Assembly: GCF_000259075.1 (NCBI RefSeq)
Contig: NZ_AJKI01000040.1
Coordinates: forward strand, 1-64,000
DNA length: 64,000 nt
Direction of reading: 5' to 3'
DNA from: Marinilabilia salmonicolor JCM 21150
Lineage (GTDB): Bacteria; Bacteroidota; Bacteroidia; Bacteroidales; Marinilabiliaceae
In this document: piece by piece, positions 18,547 to 27,335 of the stretch
How positions within the stretch are numbered: the first letter of the stretch is position 1
Layout: each line of letters starts with the position of its first letter
Notes under the pieces: model-generated
Seen by the model: only the letters and a program-made list of their open reading frames with translations
Database searches by the model: none
Told to the model about the DNA's origin: nothing
Position numbers and translations under genes: made by a program

Positions 18547-19575
18547 ATGCAATTATCTAAAATGTTATGGTGGATTTTATTATCCACAATTTTGCTGTTT
18601 GCAGCATGCGATGATGACGACGATGAAGAACTTTTAGGCAACTGGGTTGAAATGGGAGCCTTCGAAGGTATTCCCCGTACCGATGCCGTGGTTTTTGTAA
18701 TTGGCGACTATGCTTATCTTGGTACCGGCTACAATGGTGAGGAAGATGAGCGCCTGAGAGATTTTTGGCGTTATGATGCAGCCAGTGATAGTTGGCAAGA
18801 GGTGGCCTCTCTTCCTTCCGAAGCTCCTGCCCGAAATGGTGCCGTAGCTTTTTCTGCCAACGGGAAAGGCTATGTGGGGACCGGTTATGATGGCGACAAC
18901 AAGTTGAAAGATTTTTGGGAATTTGATCCTGCACAAGGCGATAACGGCCAATGGACGCAAATTGCCGATTTTCCAGGAACAGCCCGTTATTCATCCATTG
19001 GGTTTGGTATCAACAACCAGGGATATGTGGGTACCGGCTATGATGGAAACCGTCTCAAGGATTTTTATCGGTATGATGCTTTGAGTGGTGACTGGACGCA
19101 GATTACCAGCATTGGGGGCTCCAAACGCAGAGATGCAGCCGTCTTTGTGTTGGAAGGTAAGGCTTATGTGTTTACAGGGGTTGACAACAGTACCTATGTT
19201 ACAGATGCCTGGATGTATGATCCGGAAAGCGACAGCTGGACAGAAAAGCGAGAGATTACGAGTAACACAAATGATGATGAATCGTATGATGATGATTACA
19301 GTCTGGTCGGGAGCAACATTGTAACTTTTACAATGGATGGATGTGGTTACCTCACAACCGGAGGAGCCGGATATGCAGGCAATTCTACCTGGGAGTACAA
19401 TCCGATTACTGATTTCTGGGAGGAAAAGACTAATTTTGAGGGATCTTCCAGGAGTGATGCCTTGGGTTTCACCATCAATGATATCCCTTATGTGGCAACC
19501 GGTAACAGTTCGGCCTATTATTTCGATGATGTGTGGACTTTCCGCCCGGATGAGGAACAAAATGACAATGACTAA
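18547..19575 (+). CDS. Kelch-repeat lipoprotein
   Basis: A 342-residue protein with a lipoprotein signal (LLFAACDDD, Cys near 21). Six Kelch-like propeller blades follow, with the repeated phrases GYVGTGYDG, LKDFWRYD or LKDFYRYD, and SDSWTE. Kelch propellers bind proteins or sugars. The acidic stretch right after the lipid cysteine (DDDDDEE) may act as an outer-membrane retention or surface-export signal, which is known for Bacteroidota lipoproteins. The gene is divergent from DUF4270 and upstream of lytS/lytTR-type genes, a setting seen elsewhere in the phylum. Confidence 0.85.
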   Translation: MQLSKMLWWILLSTILLFAACDDDDDEELLGNWVEMGAFEGIPRTDAVVFVIGDYAYLGTGYNGEEDERLRDFWRYDAASDSWQEVASLPSEAPARNGAVAFSANGKGYVGTGYDGDNKLKDFWEFDPAQGDNGQWTQIADFPGTARYSSIGFGINNQGYVGTGYDGNRLKDFYRYDALSGDWTQITSIGGSKRRDAAVFVLEGKAYVFTGVDNSTYVTDAWMYDPESDSWTEKREITSNTNDDESYDDDYSLVGSNIVTFTMDGCGYLTTGGAGYAGNSTWEYNPITDFWEEKTNFEGSSRSDALGFTINDIPYVATGNSSAYYFDDVWTFRPDEEQNDND

Positions 19576-19652
19576 ATGGTATAATTCAAAGCATTATATT
19601 TATATTGACAGCAGTGTTAGAGAAGCGCTCTTAAAAAAAAGTGCAGACAGTC

Positions 19653-20804
19653 ATGGTTAGGAAGATGTTTAGGTTTATTTACAGAGAATACAATCAGCTT
19701 GGCTGGTGGCATGTCTTTTTATGGATTGGCTTTTCCACGGCTTTTCTGTACGGGCCTGTTGTTTTCTTTGACAATCAGACGGCATTTCTTTTTTTTATAC
19801 GCACTCTGGGCATTAATGCCCTGATTTTTTATCTGAACGTTCTTATACTGCTTCCATTTCTGTTGGGCCGCAACAGAATAATAACCTACATTCTTTCTGT
19901 TATAGTTTTGTTAGGTCTTGTTTCTTTTTCTTTAGAATTCACTGACCCTGTAACCCCTGAAAAATGGGAACAGCTCAGGCAAAACATGGAGCCGGAACGG
20001 GGTGATTCAATATTGATCGATGGTGAGAGGATTCAGAGAGAAAGCACGAATGTTCGGACAGGACTTCCTTTGCGACCAAAGCGAAGAGAGCAGGAATTGA
20101 TACCGCGAAGGTTGTTGTTTCATTTGTTTCCTTCTTTTGGAATTTTATTTATAAGTACTTTGTTTTGGGTGGTACTGGAATCCAAAAGGAAAGAGAAGGC
20201 ACAACTGTCGCTTACCAATCAGAATCTGGAAACAGAGATGAAGTTTCTCAAATCCCAGATGAATCCTCATTTCTTGTTTAATGCTTTGAATAATATTTAT
20301 GCACTGTCTCAGCAGGGGCATACAAAAACATCGCAATTGATATTGAAACTATCCTCGATGCTTCGGTTTATTGTTTATGAAACCGATGGCCGAAAGATTC
20401 CCATTGGACAGGAGGTTGATTATATCAATGACTTTATTGAATTTCAAAAGATAAAACTTGATTTTGATCCCAATCTTGAGGTGACTCTTACCGATGTTGA
20501 TTATCAGACACGCATTGAACCGATGTTGATTTTTCCTTTTGTGGAAAATGCGTTTAAACATGGGAATATCGACGATCACCGCTATGGATGGGTTAAAATG
20601 AAGTTGAAAGCCTCCGGGGGGTTGATATTTTTTCAGATATCCAACAGTAAACCCTTGCAACCGGTCTCAAAGGATCGCTTACGGGGCATCGGTATTGAGA
20701 ATGTCAGAAAACGACTCTCGGTTCTCTACGATAACCGATATCAGTTGGATATTTCTGAAACAAAAGATGTTTTTGAAGTGAAACTCTTTATCGACACCTT
20801 ATGA
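19653..20804 (+). CDS. LytS-type sensor histidine kinase
   Basis: A membrane kinase of about 383 residues. Four hydrophobic segments (about 15-30, 40-60, 60-75 and 75-95) and a fifth near 158-175 precede the His_kinase domain, with the acceptor His in QMNPHFLFNALNNIYALS (about residue 206). The ATPase part includes the N-box FVENAFKHG and ends with RGIGIENVRKRL. The ATG at 19653 is preferred to a GTG four codons earlier. It overlaps the LytTR regulator by 4 bases (ATGA), so the two are made together and form a two-component pair. Confidence 0.9.
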   Translation: MVRKMFRFIYREYNQLGWWHVFLWIGFSTAFLYGPVVFFDNQTAFLFFIRTLGINALIFYLNVLILLPFLLGRNRIITYILSVIVLLGLVSFSLEFTDPVTPEKWEQLRQNMEPERGDSILIDGERIQRESTNVRTGLPLRPKRREQELIPRRLLFHLFPSFGILFISTLFWVVLESKRKEKAQLSLTNQNLETEMKFLKSQMNPHFLFNALNNIYALSQQGHTKTSQLILKLSSMLRFIVYETDGRKIPIGQEVDYINDFIEFQKIKLDFDPNLEVTLTDVDYQTRIEPMLIFPFVENAFKHGNIDDHRYGWVKMKLKASGGLIFFQISNSKPLQPVSKDRLRGIGIENVRKRLSVLYDNRYQLDISETKDVFEVKLFIDTL

Positions 20805-21523
20805 CTATTAACTGTGTAATAATAGATGATGAATTTCCGGCCAGGACTCTTTTAAAGGGATATATTGCAAGAATTCCTAATATGGAACTGATTGGAAGCT
20901 ATAAATCACCTTTAGAGGCAGTGCCCCTTTTACAGGCCGGAGAAGCAGATCTGGTTTTTCTGGATATTCAGATGCCAGAGATGTCGGGGATGGAATTTCT
21001 TAAGGCTTTTCAGTTAAAAAATACAATGGTTGTTATCACCTCTGCTTATTCTCAGTATGCACTTGAAGGCTATCAACTGGATGTTATTGATTATTTGTTG
21101 AAACCTTTTGATTTCGAGCGTTTTGTTCAAACCATTCAAAAAGCAGGCAATCGCCTTTTTAAGGAAGCTGTTACCGGCAAGAGTAAATTTCCAGATTCTT
21201 CTCACCAATCTTTTCTGGTGATAAAGGCGGATCATAAAACTTACAGAGTCAGGTTAGAGGATATCCTTTTTATTGAGAGTCTTCGTGAGTATGTCGCTTT
21301 TCACTGTGTCAACCAAAAGCTGGTTTCTCTTGATTCATTGAAAAACCTCACTGAGAACCTTCCGTCCGATCGTTTTATGCGCGTTCATAAATCTTTTATT
21401 GTTAATCGTGATCAGGTGAAGGCCCTTTATGGCAATCAACTTCAGCTTCACATCTCCGAAAAAGTAGTGCCCATCGGTCAATCTTACCGGGAAGAGGTAA
21501 AAAAGCGCCTGTTTGGCCTTTAA
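20801..21523 (+). CDS. LytTR-type response regulator
   Basis: A 240-residue regulator. The receiver domain (1-120) has the acidic pair D9-D10, the phospho-acceptor D55 in FLDIQMPEMSG, a Ser/Thr near 79-80 and the Lys in LKPFDF. The LytTR DNA-binding domain (about 140-238) includes ILFIESLREYVAFH and FMRVHKSFIVN. It is the partner of the LytS-type kinase that overlaps it by 4 bases. Likely targets are nearby envelope genes such as the Kelch and DUF4270 genes; this is inference. Confidence 0.92.
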   Translation: MTINCVIIDDEFPARTLLKGYIARIPNMELIGSYKSPLEAVPLLQAGEADLVFLDIQMPEMSGMEFLKAFQLKNTMVVITSAYSQYALEGYQLDVIDYLLKPFDFERFVQTIQKAGNRLFKEAVTGKSKFPDSSHQSFLVIKADHKTYRVRLEDILFIESLREYVAFHCVNQKLVSLDSLKNLTENLPSDRFMRVHKSFIVNRDQVKALYGNQLQLHISEKVVPIGQSYREEVKKRLFGL

Positions 21524-21658
21524 AATTCCTGGATTAGTCAACGCTTTGGGGGCGAAAGTCAAGGTGGGCGGATAAACTTACTCGAACAAATATGAGGCAC
21601 ACAACTCTCCCGTATTAGAGGTCCTGCGTCTATGCTTTTATAGGGAATAATGAGTTGA

Positions 21659-22115
21659 TGCAAGGCGATTATACTCAAAAAATCGTTGATTATAGAGGAA
21701 AAATGCCTGTTGGATGAAAAAAATTTCACTGCGTTTATGGCCACTTTATCTTTGAGCAATATTGATACATTAAACTGGGTATTTAGTATTGACTGGGTGT
21801 TTAACAGTACTTTGAATCACCTTTGGTACTGAGTCATTGGATCCCAATTATAAACTGCTGAATGGTTCGATAGGTAAAAAAATATTTATGAATCGATCGG
21901 GTGAAATTAAGTTTGGTGTGTATGATGTGCTCAATGAGAAACAACGTCACTCCTGGAGTCTGACAGAAACAAATGAAGAACAAAGTCGCTCACTGGTGAT
22001 AGAGCGCTACGCCATGCTGTCTTTTACCTGGAGCTTTAGAGATTTTATCGGCGGAGCAATGCAGGATGCTTCGCGGAAGCGTGAAAACAAAATGTATCCT
22101 GGAAGACCATTTTAA
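21659..22115 (+). pseudogene. decayed C-terminal part of a TonB-dependent-type outer-membrane barrel
   Basis: Two frames together encode a typical C-terminus of Bacteroidota carboxypeptidase-regulatory/TonB barrels. One frame (to 21829) gives TLNWVFSIDWVFNSTLNHLW and a stop; shifting frame gives LDPNYKLLNGSIGKKIF, SGEIKFGVYDVLNE and YAMLSFTWSFRDF up to 22115. Earlier bases (about 21660-21720) hold another displaced piece. Full-length proteins of this kind have 800-1,000 residues; here only about 140 remain, with at least one frameshift. The fragment follows the LytTR gene. Confidence 0.7.
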
Positions 22116-22139
22116 TTTTTAAACTTAAAAACTGTTACT

Positions 22140-22508
22140 ATGAAAAAGTTGATGTTGGTTGTTTTGACCATGACCATTTGTTTGACAGGATTTGCTCAAC
22201 AGGGTCGGGGACAGAGGTCTTTACCTGAAGAGAATGATCAGAGGCTGGAAAAATTGAAAGAAAAGCTGAATCTGACGGAAGAGCAATCGGTGAAGATTCA
22301 ATCATTTTTGGAGCAGCGCAGTGAGGCACTGAAGGATTTAAAGGAGAAGGAGACTGCAAGAGAGGAAAAAATGAAGAAATTGCAGGAAATAAAAGAGACT
22401 TATGAGAAGAAAATCAAGGCTGAGCTTACCGAAGAACAAGCATTAAAATATGATGAAATGCTTAAAGAGGCTCGTCAGAAGCCAACGCGACATCACCGCC
22501 AAAAATGA
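22140..22508 (+). CDS. periplasmic Spy/CpxP-like helical protein
   Basis: A 122-residue protein with a signal peptide (MKKLMLVVLTMTICLTGFAQ) and a charged, all-helical mature part. Two LTxxQ-like motifs (LNLTEEQ near 48-54 and ELTEEQ near 98-103) mark the Spy/CpxP superfamily, whose members are periplasmic chaperones or metal and envelope-stress sensors. The tail is rich in His and Arg (RHHRQK). It follows 24 bases after the barrel pseudogene; in other genomes such small genes often lie beside barrels. The exact role is unknown. Confidence 0.75.
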   Translation: MKKLMLVVLTMTICLTGFAQQGRGQRSLPEENDQRLEKLKEKLNLTEEQSVKIQSFLEQRSEALKDLKEKETAREEKMKKLQEIKETYEKKIKAELTEEQALKYDEMLKEARQKPTRHHRQK

Positions 22509-22681
22509 GGGTGAATAATCCGAAAATCACACTTAAAAGAACGGAGAATTTAGCACTCTAAAATTCATGTTTGTTTCATCTGGAATTAGTTCGCCATTCC
22601 CTTTCACAGGCTTACCTGTGAATTCTTCAATCTTTTGGCATCCGGGGGTTTTAATAATCCCCAAAGCCGGTAATGAGCAAT

Positions 22682-22716
22682 AAAAAAAGCCCGGAAGAAA
22701 ATTCTCCCGGGCTTTT
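22682..22716 (-). terminator. terminator of the Cys/Lys-rich peptide gene
   Basis: On the minus strand AAAAGCCCGGG pairs with CCGGGCTTTT and is followed by a run of T. It lies 24 bases after the stop of the small minus-strand gene. Confidence 0.75.
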
Positions 22717-22739
22717 GATTATTCACAACAAATTGAAGA

Positions 22740-22931
22740 TTACTTCTTTTCCTTGTCACATTCTGCCTTCTCGGCTTTCTTGTCACATTCTGCTTTTTCT
22801 TTCTTACAACATTCTTTCTTTTGCTCACACTCTTTCTTTTCGGGTTCCTGAATCATTGCTTCAGACATAACAGGGGCAGAAAGTGCCAGTGTGAATACAA
22901 ATAGAAATGATAATGCTAATTTACGTTTCAT
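22740..22931 (-). CDS. small secreted Cys/Lys/Glu-rich protein
   Basis: A 63-residue protein with a clear signal peptide (LALSFLFVFTLALSAPVMS) and a mature part of about 40 residues built from short repeats of K, E and C: KKECEQKKECCKKEKAECD, then KKAEKAECDKEKK. Six cysteines are spaced by 4-8 residues. No known family is recognised. Such a peptide might bind metal or form disulfides in the periplasm. It has its own terminator and an ATG preceded by an AT-rich leader. Composition is unlike that of its neighbours because of the repeat. Confidence 0.65.
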   Translation of the reverse strand: MKRKLALSFLFVFTLALSAPVMSEAMIQEPEKKECEQKKECCKKEKAECDKKAEKAECDKEKK

Positions 22932-23090
22932 AGCGCTATTGTTTATTAGGTTAAAAATTCATTTTGATTTTATACAAGTTTAGATTGAATCTTAATAAAG
23001 ATGGGTTAATGTAATGTTATTTCACGTTAACAAGATGTTAATGGTTTTCGGCCTGGATAAAAAATACAGAGCAGTGTCTTTAGCCGGGTA

Positions 23091-23240
23091 TATTTATGAA
23101 ATGTTCAGTTGCCAGTAAATATTGACACCCGCAAAGAAAATTGATGAAGGAAATAGTAAGCTATTTGCAAATTATTTTTATTGAGGATGCCTGTTTTTAG
23201 CAGGTAATTGAACATTGCAATAGGTAATTTATGAATAATT
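23091..23240. repeat. repeat D copy 2
   Basis: This 150-bp stretch matches 5721-5880 over most of its length (CGCAAAGAAAATTGATGAA, TTATTGAGGATGCC, GGTAATTGAACATTG, AATTTATGAATAATTCAG). Its left end is less well kept. The rest of 22932-23483 is AT-rich with no gene. Confidence 0.65.
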
Positions 23241-23483
23241 CAGGTTAGAGTTTATGGCTTAAAAATGGTGGGAGATGAGATCAATTAATTGTTTTTCGAT
23301 GCTGTTGGTCGTTTTTTTCGTGATAGTTAGAAAACCTTATTTGTAATTAATGTATAATCAGCGGTTTAGCTCACGATTGGAGGCTCTTGTTAATAAAACG
23401 GCCCCAAAATTGTAACAATTAGGGAAACAAATCCATAAAAAGGCTTGTAAGTGGCTGCTTTATGGCCCAAAACCGTAATTGTT

Positions 23484-24299
23484 ATGAAACGTTTTATATT
23501 TATATCTGTGCTGATGTGGCTGACTTTGAATGGGGTAAATGCCACGAACGATAGCGCATCGGCAGATGGAACTGATAATTCAGGTCAGCCTTCCGTTTAT
23601 CAGGGGGGAGAAGAGTTGATGTATTCTTTGAAATACGGATTTATTAAAGGAGGGGAAGCCAATCTTACGGTAAAAGACACTGTGCTGAAAGGTGAGCGTG
23701 TGCATCATGTGATTGCAAGCGGGAAAACTGTTGGCCTGGCGGATGCCATTTATAAGGTGCGCGACCGTTATGAGAGTTTTATCCATCCGCAGACGGATCT
23801 ACCGGTTAAATCTGTTCGCAGTATTCGTGAAGGAAGCTATCGGTATTACAATGAGGTGGAATATGAGCATTATCATGTCGATTCAGCGTTGGTGCTGAGT
23901 CAGAAGTCCGGGAAACACTGGGTGCCCGAAAATATCCAGGACATCTTATCGGCATTTTATTTTGCCCGAAAGCACAAATTTAATGATAATCTGCGCAAAG
24001 GTGAGATGATTGAAATAATGACCTGGTTTTCGGATGAGCTGTTTCCTTTGCGAATTCGTTATCAGGGCATCGAAACCATCGAAACCCCTTTGGGCAAACT
24101 GGAGTGTTACAAATTTGTACCTGTTACGGAGGTGGGACGTGCCTTTAAAAATGAAGATGATATGCAGGTCTGGATATCCCGGGATAAAAACCGGGTGCCG
24201 GTGCGCATCAGGTTTGAACTCCGCGTGGGTGCTTTTACCTGTAATCTTGAGCAATTCAGGGGGTTGCAAAATCCTTTTTCCAGTTTTCATCTTGATTGA
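23484..24299 (+). CDS. DUF3108 domain envelope protein
   Basis: A 271-residue exported protein with a signal peptide (MKRFIFISVLMWLTLNGVNA) and a beta-rich body. The segments YQGGEELMYSLKYGFIKGGEA and the later VGRAFKNEDDMQVWISRDKNRVPVRI (read as two shorter motifs) are the DUF3108 hallmarks. The family is periplasmic or outer-membrane-linked and of unknown function; it is often encoded near envelope genes. The start at 23484 is chosen because it opens the signal peptide. It is followed by a short A+C-rich repeat and then the efp promoter. Confidence 0.85.
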   Translation: MKRFIFISVLMWLTLNGVNATNDSASADGTDNSGQPSVYQGGEELMYSLKYGFIKGGEANLTVKDTVLKGERVHHVIASGKTVGLADAIYKVRDRYESFIHPQTDLPVKSVRSIREGSYRYYNEVEYEHYHVDSALVLSQKSGKHWVPENIQDILSAFYFARKHKFNDNLRKGEMIEIMTWFSDELFPLRIRYQGIETIETPLGKLECYKFVPVTEVGRAFKNEDDMQVWISRDKNRVPVRIRFELRVGAFTCNLEQFRGLQNPFSSFHLD

Positions 24300-24300
24300 A

Positions 24301-24362
24301 GGGTTCAGAGTTTGGAGTTCAGAGTTGACCCCGAACTCAGAACTCAGAACCCCGAACTCAGC
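24301..24362. repeat. simple imperfect repeat
   Basis: Units like GTTCAGAGTT and GAACTCAGAACTC alternate as degenerate inverted repeats and end in an eight-C run. Similar AACTCAAAACTC runs are at 29675-29697. Confidence 0.5.
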
Positions 24363-24390
24363 CCCCCCCGAACACATAAACTCTAAAATA

Positions 24391-24423
24391 TTGTGTCGTT
24401 TCAATTGATTTACACTATTTTTG
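24391..24423 (+). promoter_or_regulatory. efp promoter
   Basis: TTG at 24391 and TATTTTTG at 24416-24423 fit the Bacteroidota -33/-7 consensus (TTG, 22-base gap to TAnnTTTG). The start codon of efp follows 40 bases later. Confidence 0.6.
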
Positions 24424-24463
24424 CAGCGCAAAAAAATACACACCACATTTAAGAACAGATAAA

Positions 24464-25033
24464 ATGGCAACAACCGCAGATTTTAGAAACGGAATGTGCA
24501 TAGAATTCAACGGACAGTTGTTTTTCATTATTCAGTTTCAGCACGTGAAGCCCGGAAAAGGGCCCGCCTTTGTGCGTACAAAGCTTAAAAATGTATCCAC
24601 CGGAAAGGTGATTGACAATACTTTTTCATCGGGGGTTAAAGTGACCGAAGCCCGGGTGGAAAGACGTCCTCACCAGTTCCTTTACAAGGACGATTTGGGA
24701 TATCACTTCATGAACAGTGAAACTTTTGAGCAAATTAATCTTGCTGAAGATTTGGTGGACAGTTCCCATTTGCTGAAAGAGGGTTTGGAGGTTGAAATTG
24801 TTTACCATGCGGATACTGAAACGCCTCTGATGATGAACCTTCCACAGTTTATCAATTATGAGGTTACCTATACAGAACCCGGTGTACGTGGAGATACTTC
24901 TTCCACCAATTCACTGAAGCCTGCCACTGTGGATACGGGAGCCACCATTATGGTGCCGCTGTTTGTAAATACAGGTGACAATATTAAGGTAGATACCCGC
25001 GATCAGTCCTACGTGGAACGGGTTAAAGAATAA
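24464..25033 (+). CDS. efp: elongation factor P
   Basis: EF-P enters the ribosomal E site and relieves stalling at proline runs. The 189-residue protein has the three-domain layout: KOW-like domain I with the loop PGKGPAFV (modifiable Lys near 34), then domains II and III ending with the usual [12 protein letters not shown]. Length is normal for the family. It has its own promoter upstream and a strong terminator downstream, so it is monocistronic. Confidence 0.95.
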   Translation: MATTADFRNGMCIEFNGQLFFIIQFQHVKPGKGPAFVRTKLKNVSTGKVIDNTFSSGVKVTEARVERRPHQFLYKDDLGYHFMNSETFEQINLAEDLVDSSHLLKEGLEVEIVYHADTETPLMMNLPQFINYEVTYTEPGVRGDTSSTNSLKPATVDTGATIMVPLFVNTGDNIKVDTRDQSYVERVKE

Positions 25034-25052
25034 CACTTTACTGAAAATACAT

Positions 25053-25104
25053 GAACCCGTCAGATTTCTTTTATGAAAAAGAGATCTGACGGGTTCTTTT
25101 TTTT
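25053..25104 (+). terminator. efp terminator
   Basis: GAACCCGTCAGAT pairs exactly with ATCTGACGGGTTC across an 18-base loop, followed by eight T. Confidence 0.88.
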
Positions 25105-25127
25105 GCGAGTGAGGGTAGGTGAGATCC

Positions 25128-25145
25128 TGCGAACAAATGTTCGCA
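25128..25145. promoter_or_regulatory. palindrome TGCGAACA-AA-TGTTCGCA
   Basis: An 18-bp sequence with perfect 8-bp arms, 51 bases before the phosphatase gene. It contains CGAAC-N4-GTTCG, the form of the LexA box of Gram-positive bacteria. It lies just upstream of a promoter-like TTTTGTACATTTAG. It may be an operator; the regulator is unknown. Confidence 0.5.
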
Positions 25146-25196
25146 TATAAAAATTTTATTTTGTACATTTAGGCTTGTTGTTATATATATTTATTC

Positions 25197-26429
25197 ATGA
25201 TTACGCAGGTAAAAAAGAAAAGACTTCGCCTTTATAAAGACAGGCTCAACATATTACTCGACATTGCCCAGACTATCAATCAGGATCATACGGTTGAGGA
25301 TTTGCTGGGCGAGTTCGAGATATTGTTGCGTGAGGAGTTGGAGGTAGGGAAGATTCTGGTGTTTACCAATTCTGATGGTGAGTGGAAAAACCTGCTGATC
25401 TCCGGAGTTTCTGCCGCTGAAGTAGAAAAGATTGATGTGGAACATGATCTTCTTCAGTTTAAGTCCATAGAAAACATCACGCTGGCCCCCCCTGAACCTT
25501 TGCAGGGTTTTGATGCTGTTATTCCGCTTTTTCACCGATACAGGGCCATTGGTTATGTGCTTATTGGTGATGTGGAAGAGGAACATCAGGGCATCAGTCC
25601 CACCATTAAGCATCTGAAACTGATTCAGATTATCTCCAATCTGATCATCGTTTTTATTGAGAACAAACGGATGCAGGAGACCATCCTGGAACAGGAAGCT
25701 TTGAAAAAAGAGATGGAGGTGGCATCCCGTATCCAGACGCAATTAATTCCGGGGGAAGATGAGTTGCCCAAACACCGGAAATTGTCGCTTCACTCTTTTT
25801 ATCATCCGCATTGGGGAGTAGGGGGTGATTATTACGACATTATTCCGCTTTCAAAATCATCTGTCGGGTTTTGTGTGGCCGATGTTTCAGGAAAAGGGAT
25901 TGCTGCAGCTTTGCTGATGTCCAACTTTCAGGCTGTTATACGGACCCTTTTTACTTCCGGAATTAATCTGAAGAAGCTTGTGCATCAGCTGAATGTCAGA
26001 GTGAATAACAGCGCCAATAATGAGAAATTTATCACCATGTTTATCGGGAAATATAACCTTCGTAGCAGGCGCCTCACTTATGTAAATGCAGGTCATTTGC
26101 CGCCTTTGCTTTTCGATTCCCGGAAATCTCATCTTTCGTCTCTTGACAAAGGATGTATCGGGCTGGGAATGCTGGATGTAAATCCCTCAGTGGAACTGGG
26201 AAAGGTAATCATCCCTAAAAATGCAAAGATGATGGCGTTTACGGATGGTTTGATTGAATTGGAGAGGGACAATGAAGTTCATTCGGGCTTAACCAAAATT
26301 GAAAAGATAATCAGCAATGGTCACGATATGGAGACCAATATGGAGGAGGCAAAAGCGCTGGTTAGCAGATACATTGAGTCGGGTGCCGTTTTTGATGACA
26401 TTTCACTCATAGGGATGGAGTTTAAGTAG
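25197..26429 (+). CDS. SpoIIE/RsbU-type serine phosphatase with N-terminal sensor region
   Basis: A 410-residue cytoplasmic protein. The N-terminal half (about 12-160) is GAF-like. A linking coiled coil (about 160-185; ILEQEALKKEMEVASRIQTQL) leads to a PP2C-type SpoIIE domain with metal-binding GGDYYDII (about 210), VSGKGIAAALLM, NAGHLPPLLF and TDGLIELERD. Such phosphatases act on anti-anti-sigma factors in partner-switching systems. No anti-sigma partner gene is nearby. Its TAG stop lies in the first bases of MITE-A copy 4. A palindrome upstream could regulate it. Confidence 0.88.
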   Translation: MITQVKKKRLRLYKDRLNILLDIAQTINQDHTVEDLLGEFEILLREELEVGKILVFTNSDGEWKNLLISGVSAAEVEKIDVEHDLLQFKSIENITLAPPEPLQGFDAVIPLFHRYRAIGYVLIGDVEEEHQGISPTIKHLKLIQIISNLIIVFIENKRMQETILEQEALKKEMEVASRIQTQLIPGEDELPKHRKLSLHSFYHPHWGVGGDYYDIIPLSKSSVGFCVADVSGKGIAAALLMSNFQAVIRTLFTSGINLKKLVHQLNVRVNNSANNEKFITMFIGKYNLRSRRLTYVNAGHLPPLLFDSRKSHLSSLDKGCIGLGMLDVNPSVELGKVIIPKNAKMMAFTDGLIELERDNEVHSGLTKIEKIISNGHDMETNMEEAKALVSRYIESGAVFDDISLIGMEFK

Positions 26430-26581
26430 TGTTTGTCTATAAAGTCCAACTTCTGCGTTGTTGCTCAAAATCTAAATCCTCAAATGCATTAGTATTCTGC
26501 GGTTTAGATTTTTTACACGCCTTGAATTTGAACTTTTTATCTCAAACACGTGAAAAACGCTTAGTTTATAGACAGACTCTA
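26427..26581 (-). repeat. MITE-A copy 4, short form
   Basis: A 155-bp copy running, on the plus strand, from TAGTGTTTGTCTATAAAGTC to TTTATAGACAGACTCTA. The TAG that begins it is the stop codon of the phosphatase gene. It lacks the extra hairpin module. Both ends are bounded by TA. Confidence 0.9.
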
Positions 26582-26583
26582 AG

Positions 26584-26603
26584 TAGTGCCCGTATATAAA
26601 GTC
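26584..26603 (-). repeat. solo MITE-A end
   Basis: TAGTGCCCGTATATAAAGTC matches the MITE-A terminal repeat and starts 2 bases after copy 4. No matching second end is present, so it is a leftover of another copy. The rest of the gap to 26740 shows nothing else. Confidence 0.6.
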
Positions 26604-26740
26604 GGGAAAAATGGTAATTGGAGCTGTGTCGGTTCAGAAAGTTCTGTTTTCTACATCTCAACCTCAAGGTAATATTCTTAGAAAAAGACAAATTTCCTTT
26701 GGCCAAAGTTGGAAAGCATTATAGAACTACGGTATTAATT

Positions 26741-27274
26741 TTACTCTTCCTGGCTAACTTTTAGCCACATATCACGGATTTCGGAACAATAGGTTTTTAC
26801 TATCTGTAAATTTGATTCCCCCACACTTTCCTGCAATTTCTTTTTGTTCTGGCCCAATTCCTTATTGAGAATCCGAATGTTGATGCGTTTTTGATCGTCA
26901 GAGATGTATGGATTTTCGGTGAGATGCTCTTCATTGGACATGAGAATTTGTTGGCGCTGAGTAATCAGTGAGTCATAATGAAGGCAAAACCATGTCTTGC
27001 AGAAAGTCTTGAGTGCTTCCAGACGTAAAGCATCGTAGCCGTAATCTTTCAGCAGAACTTCGCCTCTTGCATCCAGCGATGCATTGCGCGGCCAGATGTA
27101 ATAAGCCTCGTTGACGGTTACATCTGCTTCCCTCAACTGTGGTATCATGCGTGGAAGAGTGCGCAGGAAATGGGTGATGTCGGCATCGTTTAATTCCTTT
27201 ATCTGACCCGAAGAAGGTTGATTGGAGATTATCCAAAACAATGCGAAAAAGAAAAACGTTATTTTACTTAACAT
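26741..27274 (-). CDS. secreted hypothetical protein
   Basis: A 177-residue protein with a signal peptide (ITFFFFALFWIISNQPSSG) and a mostly helical, charged mature part with three cysteines (CKTWFC and a later TYC). No family is recognised. It lies 61 bases after another secreted-protein gene on the same strand, so the two may be co-transcribed. It would be periplasmic. Composition is normal for the region. Confidence 0.6.
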   Translation of the reverse strand: MLSKITFFFFALFWIISNQPSSGQIKELNDADITHFLRTLPRMIPQLREADVTVNEAYYIWPRNASLDARGEVLLKDYGYDALRLEALKTFCKTWFCLHYDSLITQRQQILMSNEEHLTENPYISDDQKRINIRILNKELGQNKKKLQESVGESNLQIVKTYCSEIRDMWLKVSQEE

Positions 27275-27335
27275 GGTCCTGAACAGTTTGGGCGTTACCC
27301 GTTATTCAGAACCAAGTTAGTAAAATATTGTTTGA

